A stretch of 64,000 nt of DNA from Rhodococcus jostii NBRC 16295 (GTDB lineage Bacteria; Actinomycetota; Actinomycetes; Mycobacteriales; Mycobacteriaceae). The DNA is taken from NCBI RefSeq assembly GCF_001894825.1, contig NZ_BCWY01000005.1:1-64000 (forward strand), given 5' to 3'. The notes under the pieces were generated by a model that did no database searches, was not told where the DNA came from, and was given only the letters and a program-made list of their open reading frames with translations. Below are positions 1 through 7,980 of this stretch, piece by piece (within the stretch, counting starts at the first letter, position 1; each line of letters opens with the position of its first letter). The position numbers and the translations under genes are program-made.

Positions 1-221
1 CTGTCGAACAGCCGGCCTCCGACCGTGTGGAGCCGCCGGCACCGGCCCCGTCTGCGGCGCTGCCGCCCGTGCACGTGGCGAAGCCCCGGGTGGCGCCGCA
101 GCGCATCCTGCCGTCGGCCAACGCGGACACTGGCGGACGCCGCGGCCTCGGCCGGATGATGGGTGGCCGCAAGCGCAAGGTCACCGTGGTGGAGGAGCTG
201 GACGAGCTCGATTTCGGGTGA
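1..221 (+). CDS. C-terminal end of an unrecognised protein (5' truncated by window)
   Basis: A reading frame is open from the left edge (first full codon at base 3) to a TGA at 219-221, so about 72 residues of a C-terminus are present. The visible part is rich in Pro and Ala, then has a glycine/arginine stretch with a basic RKRK patch and a short acidic tail ending LDELDFG. This looks like a disordered C-terminal tail. I do not recognise a family. A GTG at 27 could start a 64-residue protein, but no ribosome binding site precedes it and the frame runs on upstream, so a truncated longer gene is more likely. Confidence 0.5.
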   Translation, partial: VEQPASDRVEPPAPAPSAALPPVHVAKPRVAPQRILPSANADTGGRRGLGRMMGGRKRKVTVVEELDELDFG

Positions 222-369
222 TCGCCCTCGAACGATAACGATTCGGGCAGCGGGCATAACGACTTGGGGCCGAAGCCACCATGAGCGACACACGACCGCA
301 GCGGATACTCCAAGGTTGAAGCTACGTATCCGTCAACGGCGACGGGTATCGGCGACCAGGGGAGAAGGC

Positions 370-1407
370 ATGAAATCTGTGCCGAACGACCGCAAGCCGT
401 CTGCGCAGCAGCGGACCGGCACACCGACCGTCCAATACCGTTCGGGAGCGCGGCTCGCGGGCCCGAGTATCGAATCCCAGGTCCTCTACCAGGCGTGCAG
501 ATGGTTTCTCCGGCCGGTGGTGCGGATGGCCCCGCTCAACGAGTCGGCCATTCGCAGGGCCGCGCTGCTGGACCTGGCGGCGGGGATCCGGCCGGCCTCC
601 GGTATTCGCCGCCAGAAGGTCCGACTGCCCGGATTCGACGCCGAGATCGTCCGCGCGCCGGGGGTGTCACCGGATCTGGGTGACGGCGTCGTCCTCTATC
701 TTCACGGCGGCGGATTCCTGTGTTGCGGGCTGAACACGCACCGGCCCGTGGTGGCGACGATCGCGAAGCTGACCCGGTTGCCGGTGATGCACGTGGGCTA
801 CCGCCAACTGCCCGACACGAACATCAGCGGTTCGGTCGACGACTGTCTGACGGCGTACAAGTGGTTGCTGGAGAACGGGGCCCGCGCGGGTGGGACGGTG
901 TTCGCCGGTGATTCGGCGGGTGGGTTCCTCGTGTTCGCCACGGCGTTGAAGGCCCGCGAGGAGGGCGTCGACCTGCCCGCCGGTCTGGTCGGATTGTCGC
1001 CGTTGCTCGACCTGGACTGCGCCGACAAACTGGTGCACGCCAACGCCGCCCGCGACGTCTTCGCCCCCGTGGAGGCGCTCGTCACCATCGGCAAGCTCGG
1101 TGGCGAGGTGGACGGTGTGCTCGACTCGGCGCTGTCGCCGGTGAACGGCGCCCTGGAGGGTCTGCCGCCGTCGTTGCTGGTCGCCGCGGAAGGCGAGGTG
1201 CTGCGGTCGGATTCGGAATTGATGGCGCATCGGCTGAGCGCTGCGGGTGTGCCGACGACGTTGCAGATCTGGGACGGTCAGGTGCATGCGTTCCCGGCCC
1301 TGTGGCCCGGTCTTCCGGAAAGCCGTGTGGTGCTGCGTCGTATCGCCCGTTTCGTGGCGACGCGGGTGCGTCCGGACGACGGTGTAGCGCGGGACAAGAC
1401 CGCCTGA
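370..1407 (+). CDS. Alpha/beta hydrolase, hormone-sensitive-lipase (HSL) family esterase
   Basis: The 345-residue protein is a likely cytosolic carboxylesterase or lipase of the HSL family (LipH/LipN-like in mycobacteria). The oxyanion motif HGGGF is at about 112-116. The nucleophile elbow GDSAGG puts the catalytic Ser near 182, and a C-terminal VHAFP supplies the catalytic His near 306. The ATG at 370 is chosen because GGAGAAGG lies just upstream at 361-368; the frame stays open back to 163 but that extension is not protein-like. A proline/arginine-rich N-terminus of about 60 residues may form part of the cap. It runs towards the converging protease gene with only four bases between stops. 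The substrate is unknown. Confidence 0.85.
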   Translation: MKSVPNDRKPSAQQRTGTPTVQYRSGARLAGPSIESQVLYQACRWFLRPVVRMAPLNESAIRRAALLDLAAGIRPASGIRRQKVRLPGFDAEIVRAPGVSPDLGDGVVLYLHGGGFLCCGLNTHRPVVATIAKLTRLPVMHVGYRQLPDTNISGSVDDCLTAYKWLLENGARAGGTVFAGDSAGGFLVFATALKAREEGVDLPAGLVGLSPLLDLDCADKLVHANAARDVFAPVEALVTIGKLGGEVDGVLDSALSPVNGALEGLPPSLLVAAEGEVLRSDSELMAHRLSAAGVPTTLQIWDGQVHAFPALWPGLPESRVVLRRIARFVATRVRPDDGVARDKTA

Positions 1408-1411
1408 CGAC

Positions 1412-2494
1412 CTACCGCGGCGGGCCTTTCTCGAGCACGATCGTCGCCGTGCGTTGCTGTTCGCTCTCGTCGAGCCAGCGCACCGCGACGGCGTCGCCGG
1501 GGTGCCGCGCGATCATCAGTTTGCTGAGATCGGCCGACGACCGGACGGCGGTCCCGTCGAAATCGGTGATCACGTCGCCGATTTCGATGCCCGCCTCGTC
1601 GGCGGGGGTGCCGATGCTGACCCACAGCACCTCCGCGCCCCGATCGTCGTCGGTGACGCTGATGCCGAGCAGGGGAGTGTCGCCGATGTGCACGGTGGCG
1701 GACGTTCGTCCGGCACGCACCTGGTCGACGACCGTCATGGCGGTGTCGATGGGTACCGCATACGACCGCGGCTGGGCGGGAGCGGGTTTCGACGGGTCGG
1801 AGTCGGCGTTGCCCGCGGTGTTGACGCCGATCACGGCGGCGCCGGCATCGACGAGGGGACCGCCGGAGTCGCCGGGGCGGACCGCCGCGTCCACCTGGAT
1901 CAACCCGTTCAGCCGGTTCCGGGAACCGTCGGTGGAACTGCGGGCGGTGATCGTCTGCTCGAGATCGGTCACGAAACCCCGTGCCGCCACCGGGACTCCG
2001 CCGCCTTCTGCGTTGCCCACCGCGGTCACCGGATCCCCGATCCCCGTGGTCGTGTCCTTCGCGAGGGTCGCCGCGGGAAGGTCGCCGGCACCCTGCAGTC
2101 GGAGTACCGCGATGTCGCGGGAACTGTCGTAGCCGAGGACGTCCGCGACGTACTCGGCGCCGTTGCCGAGGCTGACCGCGCTGATATCGAGAGCACCGTC
2201 GATCACGTGATGGTTGGTGAGGACGACGCCGTCGGGTGTGAGCACGATCCCCGTGCCCGCGGTTTCGACGAAACCCGAATCCGCGACGAGGGTGACGATC
2301 GCCGGGATCACCCTGGCCTCGACCTCCTCCGGGGAGAGGACGACCGGTGGCGGCGGTGGTGGTGGCGGCGCGGCGGGCTGGGCCACCGTCACCGCGGGCG
2401 GTCCCGACTCGCGGACCGGCGGTGCGCTCAGCAGCAGGCTGCCGATCACCGCCGTGGCCACGGCGAGGACCGTTGCGGCGCGGGGCCCCGTCAT
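1412..2494 (-). CDS. pepA: Secreted trypsin-like serine protease with PDZ domain (PepA/HtrA family)
   Basis: The 360-residue protein is predicted to be exported. An N-terminal hydrophobic segment (about 6-24) and a proline-rich linker with eight consecutive prolines (about 43-50) precede a trypsin-like domain. The catalytic triad is visible as H96 in TNHHV, D127 in SSRDIAVL and S210 in GDSGGP. A C-terminal PDZ domain (about 265-350, LLGISV start and carboxylate-binding region) follows. This architecture and length match mycobacterial PepA (Rv0125, Mtb32A) and the HtrA/DegP group, which handle misfolded or cell-wall proteins outside the membrane. The symbol follows that resemblance and is not proof of orthology. 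Confidence 0.85.
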   Translation of the reverse strand: MTGPRAATVLAVATAVIGSLLLSAPPVRESGPPAVTVAQPAAPPPPPPPPVVLSPEEVEARVIPAIVTLVADSGFVETAGTGIVLTPDGVVLTNHHVIDGALDISAVSLGNGAEYVADVLGYDSSRDIAVLRLQGAGDLPAATLAKDTTTGIGDPVTAVGNAEGGGVPVAARGFVTDLEQTITARSSTDGSRNRLNGLIQVDAAVRPGDSGGPLVDAGAAVIGVNTAGNADSDPSKPAPAQPRSYAVPIDTAMTVVDQVRAGRTSATVHIGDTPLLGISVTDDDRGAEVLWVSIGTPADEAGIEIGDVITDFDGTAVRSSADLSKLMIARHPGDAVAVRWLDESEQQRTATIVLEKGPPR

Positions 2495-2523
2495 GCCCGG
2501 CAGCTAGTGGTCGCGGATCCGGT

Positions 2524-2931
2524 TCAGGACTGTTTCAGTGAGCCCCAGCCGTGCCAGGTGTCGATCTCTATCCAGGCGCTGACGCGTGTGCGGTCGCGGA
2601 CGGGGTACGGCTTGCCGGTGTAGTGCGTGGCGAGGCGGTCGATGTCGGCGAGTTCGTCGTCGTCCACGAAGTCGACGACACGGCCCTGGATGCTGACGTG
2701 GGTGATCCAGTCCTCGGGGTCCATCGCAGTGAGGCTGACGCGCGGGTCGCCCCGCAGGTAGTCGAGGCGGCGACGCTCGGCGTCCATGTTGACCAGCACC
2801 TTGCCGTTCTCGAACAGGTACCAGGTGGCCACGGACACGGGCTGGCCGCCCGGTCGGAGGCAGGCGATGGTGGCGTAGTTGGGCCGAGCGAACATCTCGG
2901 CGGCTTCCGGTGGCAGAGGTGGCTTCGACAT
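2524..2931 (-). CDS. PPOX-class pyridoxamine-phosphate-oxidase-like flavin/F420 protein
   Basis: The 135-residue protein has the split beta-barrel pattern of the PNPOx-like superfamily: an N-terminal strand pair (YATIACLRPGGQPVSVATWY), a basic ERRRLDYLRGDPRVSL region that would contact the cofactor phosphate, and a C-terminal SAWIEIDTWHGWG. Small actinobacterial members of this type (TIGR03618-like) often use coenzyme F420 or FMN and may reduce or bind F420, biliverdin or unknown substrates. The substrate cannot be read from the sequence. It lies just downstream of the start of the protease gene on the same strand, with about 30 bases between them, but there is no functional link to support an operon. 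Confidence 0.75.
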   Translation of the reverse strand: MSKPPLPPEAAEMFARPNYATIACLRPGGQPVSVATWYLFENGKVLVNMDAERRRLDYLRGDPRVSLTAMDPEDWITHVSIQGRVVDFVDDDELADIDRLATHYTGKPYPVRDRTRVSAWIEIDTWHGWGSLKQS

Positions 2932-2991
2932 CTCCGAAAGATACTCCTGAGGCCTCCGGCCCTGTGCGTGGTTGACGAGTCCGGGCGCTCG

Positions 2992-4011
2992 TCACCCGCG
3001 CACGGGGCAGGAGGCCGTGGACTCGCGGACCACGAGGGTCGGGGTGAACGAGAGCTGTTGGTGCCGGTGGGTGTCGGGGTTGTTGACCTGATCGAGCAGG
3101 AGTTCGGCCGCCGCCCGCCCGAGTTCGTTCCGCGGCTGGGCGACCGACGTCAGCGGCACGGCGGCACCGGCGGCGTAGTCGATGTCGTCGTACCCGACGA
3201 TCGCGAGGTCCTCGGGTACCCGTTTGCCGTGCTGGATGAACTCCTGCAGCACCCCGAGGGCGAGCAGGTCGTTGGCGCAGAACGCCGCTGTGGGCCGGTC
3301 CTCGCCCGACATCGCGAGGATCTCACGGGCGGCCTCGGCGCCGGCTTCGATGCTGAGCGATCGGGTGGCGACGGTGCGCATCCGGGTGTTCGCCGACTCC
3401 GCGACAGCGCTGATCGCCCCGTCGCGGCGGTCGCGGACCTGCCGGATGCTGTCGGGTCCGCCCACGAACACGAGGTTGCGGTGTCCCTGCTCCATGAGGT
3501 GGCGTGCGGCGATCCGGCCACCGTGGACGTCGTCGACAGCGACGGACGACCGTCCGGGGGTGCGGGACCCGCGGTCGAGCAGGACCACCGGTGTGCCCTG
3601 CCGATCGAGGTTGGCGAGCATCGGGGTGCTTTCGCCGGTGGGGCAGAGCAGGATTCCGTGGACGCGTTGTTCCATGAGCTGGCCGAGTTGCCGGTTCTCG
3701 CGTTCCTCCGATTCGCCGGTGCTGACCATGACCATCAGCAGTTCGTTGGCCTCGGCGACTTCTTCGGCTCCCGACGCGACGTCGACGAAGAACGGGTTGC
3801 GTGCGTCGAGAACGACGACGGCGAGCATGCGCGATTGGCCCGCGCGAAGCTGGCGGGCGGCGTCGTTGCGAACGAAGCCGAGTTGGGTGATGGCGGCGTG
3901 CACGCGCTCGCGCGTCGCCTCGGACACCAGTTCGGGGTGATTGAGCACGTTGCTGATGGTCCCCATCGAGACGCCCGCGAGTGCCGCGACCTCGCGCATG
4001 GACGCTGCCAT
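2992..4011 (-). CDS. rhaR: LacI-family transcriptional repressor of the rhamnose locus
   Basis: The 339-residue LacI/GalR regulator has an N-terminal helix-turn-helix and hinge (about 5-60: MREVAALAGVSMGTISNVLN) and a periplasmic-binding-protein-like effector domain. The ATG at 4011 is preferred because AAGGGGGA lies just upstream on the minus strand and the helix-turn-helix begins 5 residues in; the frame stays open further up but codes nothing LacI-like. It diverges from the ABC-uptake operon, and two matching LacI-type operators lie in the intergenic region, one after each promoter. The inferred role is repression of the rhamnose genes and of itself, relieved by L-rhamnose or a catabolite. 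The effector is inferred from gene context only. Confidence 0.87.
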   Translation of the reverse strand: MAASMREVAALAGVSMGTISNVLNHPELVSEATRERVHAAITQLGFVRNDAARQLRAGQSRMLAVVVLDARNPFFVDVASGAEEVAEANELLMVMVSTGESEERENRQLGQLMEQRVHGILLCPTGESTPMLANLDRQGTPVVLLDRGSRTPGRSSVAVDDVHGGRIAARHLMEQGHRNLVFVGGPDSIRQVRDRRDGAISAVAESANTRMRTVATRSLSIEAGAEAAREILAMSGEDRPTAAFCANDLLALGVLQEFIQHGKRVPEDLAIVGYDDIDYAAGAAVPLTSVAQPRNELGRAAAELLLDQVNNPDTHRHQQLSFTPTLVVRESTASCPVRG

Positions 4012-4090
4012 CCGATGTCCCCCTTCAGCCGGCTCGTTCGACAGCGCACATTGTTGCGTCGGCCGGTGCCCGAGAACAATCCGGCATTCT

Positions 4091-4102
4091 TGAATCGCTT
4101 CA
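4091..4102. promoter_or_regulatory. LacI-type operator at the rhaR promoter
   Basis: TGAATCGCTTCA has TGAA/TTCA arms and a central CG, as in LacI-family operators. It lies 5 bases downstream of the predicted minus-strand -10 of the repressor gene, so a bound repressor would block its own transcription. The second copy at 4279 shares the pattern TGAAYCGYTTCA. Confidence 0.7.
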
Positions 4103-4107
4103 TTGCA

Positions 4108-4136
4108 AGTATCTCCGGTGTCGCGGGTGGAATCAA
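4108..4136 (-). promoter_or_regulatory. Predicted promoter of the LacI repressor gene
   Basis: Read on the minus strand, a -35-like TTGATT (4131-4136) and a -10-like GATACT (4108-4113) are 17 bases apart. The start codon is about 95 bases downstream and the operator at 4091-4102 follows the -10 directly. The call rests on consensus match only. Confidence 0.5.
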
Positions 4137-4190
4137 CCCCGGCTGCCACGGCCGACGGACAGACGTACTCCGCACCGGACCTGGCGTGCT

Positions 4191-4209
4191 GTTATAACGA
4201 TAAGATAAC
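4191..4209. promoter_or_regulatory. AT-rich inverted repeat between divergent promoters
   Basis: GTTAT and ATAAC flank a 9-base spacer, and the left part GTTATAAC is itself palindromic. It stands out as AT-rich in a high-GC region and lies about 27 bases upstream of the rhaT -35, a position suited to an activator or global regulator. No factor is identified. Confidence 0.35.
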
Positions 4210-4235
4210 GGACGTGGCCGTATCGACCCCGCCTC

Positions 4236-4265
4236 TTGACTTGTGGCGCCCATCACTTCTAGCTT
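4236..4265 (+). promoter_or_regulatory. Predicted promoter of the rhamnose uptake/catabolic operon
   Basis: TTGACT (4236-4241) and TAGCTT (4260-4265) are separated by 18 bases and fit a sigma-70-type -35/-10 pair with the TAnnnT -10 common in actinobacteria. The predicted start point is about 4272, just before the operator at 4279-4290. Confidence 0.5.
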
Positions 4266-4278
4266 CGTAACCAAGAAA

Positions 4279-4290
4279 TGAACCGTTTCA
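4279..4290. promoter_or_regulatory. LacI-type operator upstream of rhaT
   Basis: TGAACCGTTTCA is a near-palindrome with a central CG. It lies between the predicted transcription start and the GGAGGT ribosome binding site (4294-4299) of the first transporter gene, the place where a LacI repressor acts as a roadblock. It pairs with the site at 4091. Confidence 0.7.
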
Positions 4291-4304
4291 ATCGGAGGTG
4301 CTGA

Positions 4305-5816
4305 ATGAGCGTCCCCCCTGCGGTGCCGCTGCTGGAAGTGCGGGACGTCACCAAGTCCTTCGGCAACGTCGCCGCTGTTCAGGGTGTGTCGTTTCCGCTC
4401 TACGGCGGCGAGGCCCACGCCCTCGTCGGAGAGAACGGTGCAGGCAAGTCGACCATCGTGAAGATGCTCGCCGGCGTGCACGGCCCCGACACCGGATCGC
4501 TCCTCGTCGGCGGCGAGGAGGTGTCACTCGGATCGCCCGCGGACGCCAAGGCCCGGGGCATCGCGGTCATCTACCAGGAGCCGACCCTGTTCCCCGACCT
4601 CACGATCGCGGAGAACATTTTCATCGGCACCCAGCCCCGCGCCCGGTTCGGCATGATCGACCGCGGCGCGATGAACGCCGCCGCCCGCGCACTGTTCGAC
4701 CGTCTCGGCGTCCCGATGGACCCGGACCGGCCGGCCCGCGGACTGTCGATCGCCGACCAGCAGCTCGTCGAGATCGCGAAGGCGCTCTCCACCGACGCCA
4801 ACGTCATCGTCATGGACGAGCCGACCGCCGCCCTGTCCGGCAACGAGGTGGAGCGGCTGTTCAAGGTCGCCCGGTCCCTCTGCGCGTCCGGCGCCGCGGT
4901 CATGTTCATCTCGCACCGCTTCGAGGAGATCTTCGCGCTGTGCCAGCGGGTCACCGTGATGCGCGACGGCCGGCACATCTCCACCTCGGAGCTGGCGGGC
5001 CTGACGGTCGACGACCTCGTCCGCAGCATGGTAGGCCGCGACCTGGGCGCACTGTTCCCGAAGATCGACGTGGAACCCGGCGCCGTGGTCCTCGAGGTCG
5101 AGAACCTGTCGCGTGCAGGGGTGTTCTCCGACATCAGTTTCCAGGTCCGCGCCGGTGAGATCGTCGCGCTGTCCGGTCTGGTCGGTGCCGGACGCTCGGA
5201 GGTCATGCAGTCGGCGTTCGGAGTGGACCCCCGCGACAGCGGCGACGTCCGGGTGCGCGGCAAGAGCCTGCGCAAGGGCAACCCCAAGGCCGCGATGCGC
5301 GCGGGGATGGCGCTCGTCCCCGAGGACCGTCGCCAGCAGGGCCTGATCCTCGACATGTCGATCGAGCGCAACGCCACGCTGACGCGTTCGTCCGCTCTCG
5401 CGCGGTTCGGCTTCCTGTTCGGGGGAGGCGAGCGCCGGTCGGCATACGAGTGGACGAAGAAGCTGCAGACCAAGTACGCCCGCATCACCGACCCGGTCGG
5501 GGTGCTCTCGGGCGGCAATCAGCAGAAGGTGGTGCTCGCCAAGTGGATGGCCACCGCGCCGAGCGTCCTGATCGTGGACGAACCCACCCGCGGAATCGAC
5601 GTCGGCACCAAAGCCGAAGTGCACCGAATCATCTCGACGCTCGCCAGTGAAGGCGTCGCCGTCGTGATGATCTCCTCCGAACTGCCGGAGGTGCTCGGAA
5701 TGGCCGATCGCGTCCTTGTGATGAGGGAAGGACGAATCGTGTCGGAGCTGAGCCGGTCCGAAGCCGACGAGGAGAAGATCATGTTCGCTGCAACGGGTTC
5801 GGAGGCCGCCGCATGA
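4305..5816 (+). CDS. rhaT: Rhamnose ABC importer, ATP-binding subunit (tandem ABC domains)
   Basis: The 503-residue protein carries two ABC domains, as in the RbsA/XylG/RhaT carbohydrate-uptake class. Domain 1 has Walker A GENGAGKST (42-50), a degenerate signature LSIADQQLVEIAKAL near 147 and Walker B VIVMDEPTAAL. Domain 2 has a divergent P-loop GLVGAGRSE near 290, signature LSGGNQQK near 401 and VLIVDEPTRGID. Weak motifs in one domain are normal for this class. It is the first gene of the operon, with GGAGGT at 4294-4299, and its stop overlaps the next start (ATGA). It would energise the two permeases fed by the lipoprotein binding protein. Rhamnose specificity is inferred from the catabolic genes that follow. 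Confidence 0.9.
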   Translation: MSVPPAVPLLEVRDVTKSFGNVAAVQGVSFPLYGGEAHALVGENGAGKSTIVKMLAGVHGPDTGSLLVGGEEVSLGSPADAKARGIAVIYQEPTLFPDLTIAENIFIGTQPRARFGMIDRGAMNAAARALFDRLGVPMDPDRPARGLSIADQQLVEIAKALSTDANVIVMDEPTAALSGNEVERLFKVARSLCASGAAVMFISHRFEEIFALCQRVTVMRDGRHISTSELAGLTVDDLVRSMVGRDLGALFPKIDVEPGAVVLEVENLSRAGVFSDISFQVRAGEIVALSGLVGAGRSEVMQSAFGVDPRDSGDVRVRGKSLRKGNPKAAMRAGMALVPEDRRQQGLILDMSIERNATLTRSSALARFGFLFGGGERRSAYEWTKKLQTKYARITDPVGVLSGGNQQKVVLAKWMATAPSVLIVDEPTRGIDVGTKAEVHRIISTLASEGVAVVMISSELPEVLGMADRVLVMREGRIVSELSRSEADEEKIMFAATGSEAAA

Positions 5817-6868
5817 GCGCACCCACCCGCGTCGCGCCGCCCGGCGCCGCGAAGACGACGGTGCGGTCGGATGAGGGGCCGTCGCTGATCGAGAAGGTGC
5901 TGCAGGTCCGTTCACTCGGTATCCTCGCCGCGCTGATCGTCCTGGTCGTGGTCACCACCACCCAGAACAGCAATTTCCTGTCCGCCCAGAGTATTCGCGA
6001 CATCCTCCTGGCGGCGTCGATCGTCGGGGTTCTGGTGGTGGGGCAGACCGTCGTCATGATCACCAAGAACATCGACCTCTCGGTCGGCTCCGTGCTCGGG
6101 CTGTCGGCGTTCGCCGCGGGCAGTGTGATGCAGGGGCCCGGCGGTGCACCGATCGTGTTCGGCATCCTCGCCGGAATCGTGGTCGGTGCGATCTGCGGAC
6201 TGGCCAATGCGCTGCTGGTGCGCTTCGGCGGGGTGCCGGCGCTGGTCGTCACCCTCGGCACGATGTACATCTTCCGCGGCATCGCCTACCTGTGGGCGGG
6301 CGGCGAGCAGATCACCGCCGACGAAATGCCGTCCGGCTTCCTGACGCTCGGCACCGCAACGCTTCTCGGTGTCCCCGTACTCGTTCTCGTCGCGGTCGTG
6401 GCAATCGCCGTGGCCGGGGTGTATCTCCGCCGCTACCGCAGTGGCCGCGACCTCTACGCCATCGGCTCGAACGGCCACGCCGCCGAACTCGCCGGCATCG
6501 CCGTCGGCAAGCGCATCCTGCTCGCCTTCGTGTTCTCCGGGGCCCTGGCCGGCATCGCCGGAGTCATGTTCGCCGCGCGGTTCGGCACCGTCGACGCCGC
6601 CGCCGGATCCGGATACGAACTCAACGTGATCGCGGCCGCCGTCGTGGGCGGTGTGGCCGTGGTCGGTGGCGTCGGAACCGTCTGGGGCGCGGCGCTCGGC
6701 GCGCTGCTCCTCACCACCATCAACAGTTCACTGCCCGTCCTCCAGATCAACCAGTTCTGGCAGCAGGCCATCGTCGGTGCACTGATTCTCATCGCCATCG
6801 CGGCCGACCGGCTGCTGGCGGTGCGTGCCGCACAGCAACTTCGGAAGAGGAGCGCTCATGTCGACTGA
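5813..6868 (+). CDS. rhaP: Rhamnose ABC importer, permease subunit 1
   Basis: The 351-residue BPD_transp_2 (RbsC-like) inner-membrane permease has a cytoplasmic N-terminus of about 40 residues and then many hydrophobic segments. Family hallmarks are visible: VMITKNIDLSVGS near 80 and a conserved cytosolic loop (YAIGSNGHAAELAGI, near 220) that contacts the ATPase. It overlaps rhaT by 4 bases and the next permease by 11, so the three are translationally coupled. Two non-identical permeases, rather than a homodimer, is the arrangement known for RhaP/RhaQ importers of Rhizobium. Confidence 0.88.
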   Translation: MSAPTRVAPPGAAKTTVRSDEGPSLIEKVLQVRSLGILAALIVLVVVTTTQNSNFLSAQSIRDILLAASIVGVLVVGQTVVMITKNIDLSVGSVLGLSAFAAGSVMQGPGGAPIVFGILAGIVVGAICGLANALLVRFGGVPALVVTLGTMYIFRGIAYLWAGGEQITADEMPSGFLTLGTATLLGVPVLVLVAVVAIAVAGVYLRRYRSGRDLYAIGSNGHAAELAGIAVGKRILLAFVFSGALAGIAGVMFAARFGTVDAAAGSGYELNVIAAAVVGGVAVVGGVGTVWGAALGALLLTTINSSLPVLQINQFWQQAIVGALILIAIAADRLLAVRAAQQLRKRSAHVD

Positions 6869-7910
6869 CACCATCGAGCCGGCGGTGACCCCCGCGACGC
6901 CCGGCACCGCAGGTCAGACGTCGATGGGCAGCCGCATCCGCGAATGGCTCTCGAGCTGGGACTCGGCGATCATCGCCATCACGGTCGTCGTGCTGGTGGT
7001 CGCGTCGGTCACCAACCCCGACTTCGGGAACAGCCGGAACTTCACGTTCCTCGTCCTCGACCTGGCGCCGATCTTCCTGATCGCACTGCCGATGACGTTC
7101 ATCATCATCACCGGGGAGATCGACCTGTCGGTGGCGAGCATCCTCGGCCTGAGCGGCGCCGCGATGGGCTGGATGTGGAACAACGGCTTCGCGATCGAGA
7201 TGATCATCCCGATGTGCATCCTGCTCGGTTGCGTCCTCGGTGCCCTCAACGGTGTCCTCGTCGCGAAGCTGGGGCTGCCGTCCCTGGCCGTGACGATCGG
7301 CACCCTGGCCCTGTTCCGCGGACTCGCGTTCGTCCTCCTCGGTGACCAGGCGGTGTCCAACTTCCCGCGGGCGTACACGTCGTGGGTGACGGGAACGGTC
7401 GGCGGTACGTCGATTCCCAACCTGGCGATCCCGCTGGTCGTGGTGGCGGTGCTGTTCGCGGTGGTCCTGCAGGCCACTCCGCTGGGCCGCGACATCTACG
7501 CCACCGGCGCGAGTGACACGGCCGCGCGTTTCGCCGGGATCGACGGGGCGCGGCTGAAGTTCTGGCTCTACGTGGTGTGCGGCGGCGTCGCCGCTCTCGC
7601 CGGGGTGCTGTGGAGTCTGCGGTACTCGAGCGCCCGCGCCGACAACGGATCCGGGCTCGAACTGGCCGTGGTCGCCGCGGTCCTCCTCGGCGGCGTGTCG
7701 ATCTTCGGCGGCAAGGGCCGGCTGGCCGGGGTGCTCGCCGCGGTCGTTCTGCTCGCCGCGCTGCAGAATGCGCTGCGCCTCGAGGACATCTCGAACGAGG
7801 CGCTCACCATCGTCACCGGTGTCCTCCTGATCGTGGCCGTCCTGCTGCCGAACCTGCTGAAGACCCTGCGGACCTCCGCGCAGCGTCGAAAGCTGCAGAA
7901 CGCCTCCTGA
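6858..7910 (+). CDS. rhaQ: Rhamnose ABC importer, permease subunit 2
   Basis: The 350-residue second RbsC-like permease has GEIDLSVASILGLSGA near 90-105 and the cytosolic loop YATGASDTAARFAGI near 217. The ATG at 6858 is chosen because AGAGGAG lies just upstream at 6846-6852 and MSTDTIEP begins a typical soluble N-terminus; a start 33 bases earlier would lie deep in rhaP. It overlaps rhaP by 11 bases. A 70-base gap with a hairpin separates it from the binding-protein gene, a common arrangement when the binding protein must be made in excess. It forms the membrane channel with RhaP. Confidence 0.87.
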   Translation: MSTDTIEPAVTPATPGTAGQTSMGSRIREWLSSWDSAIIAITVVVLVVASVTNPDFGNSRNFTFLVLDLAPIFLIALPMTFIIITGEIDLSVASILGLSGAAMGWMWNNGFAIEMIIPMCILLGCVLGALNGVLVAKLGLPSLAVTIGTLALFRGLAFVLLGDQAVSNFPRAYTSWVTGTVGGTSIPNLAIPLVVVAVLFAVVLQATPLGRDIYATGASDTAARFAGIDGARLKFWLYVVCGGVAALAGVLWSLRYSSARADNGSGLELAVVAAVLLGGVSIFGGKGRLAGVLAAVVLLAALQNALRLEDISNEALTIVTGVLLIVAVLLPNLLKTLRTSAQRRKLQNAS

Positions 7911-7944
7911 TTTCCCCTGCCCCACAGCTCTTTCTCACTTCAGC

Positions 7945-7962
7945 GTTCGCGATGACGCGAAC
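7945..7962 (+). promoter_or_regulatory. Hairpin in the leader of the binding-protein gene
   Basis: GTTCGCG and CGCGAAC (7 bp, perfect) flank an ATGA loop, 18 bases before the rhaS start and ahead of the GAGGAAAGG ribosome binding site. A stem here could stabilise the 5' end of a processed rhaS transcript or separate its expression from the permease genes. No T-run follows, so it is unlikely to be a terminator. Confidence 0.4.
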
Positions 7963-7980
7963 ACGAGGAAAGGATCCACC

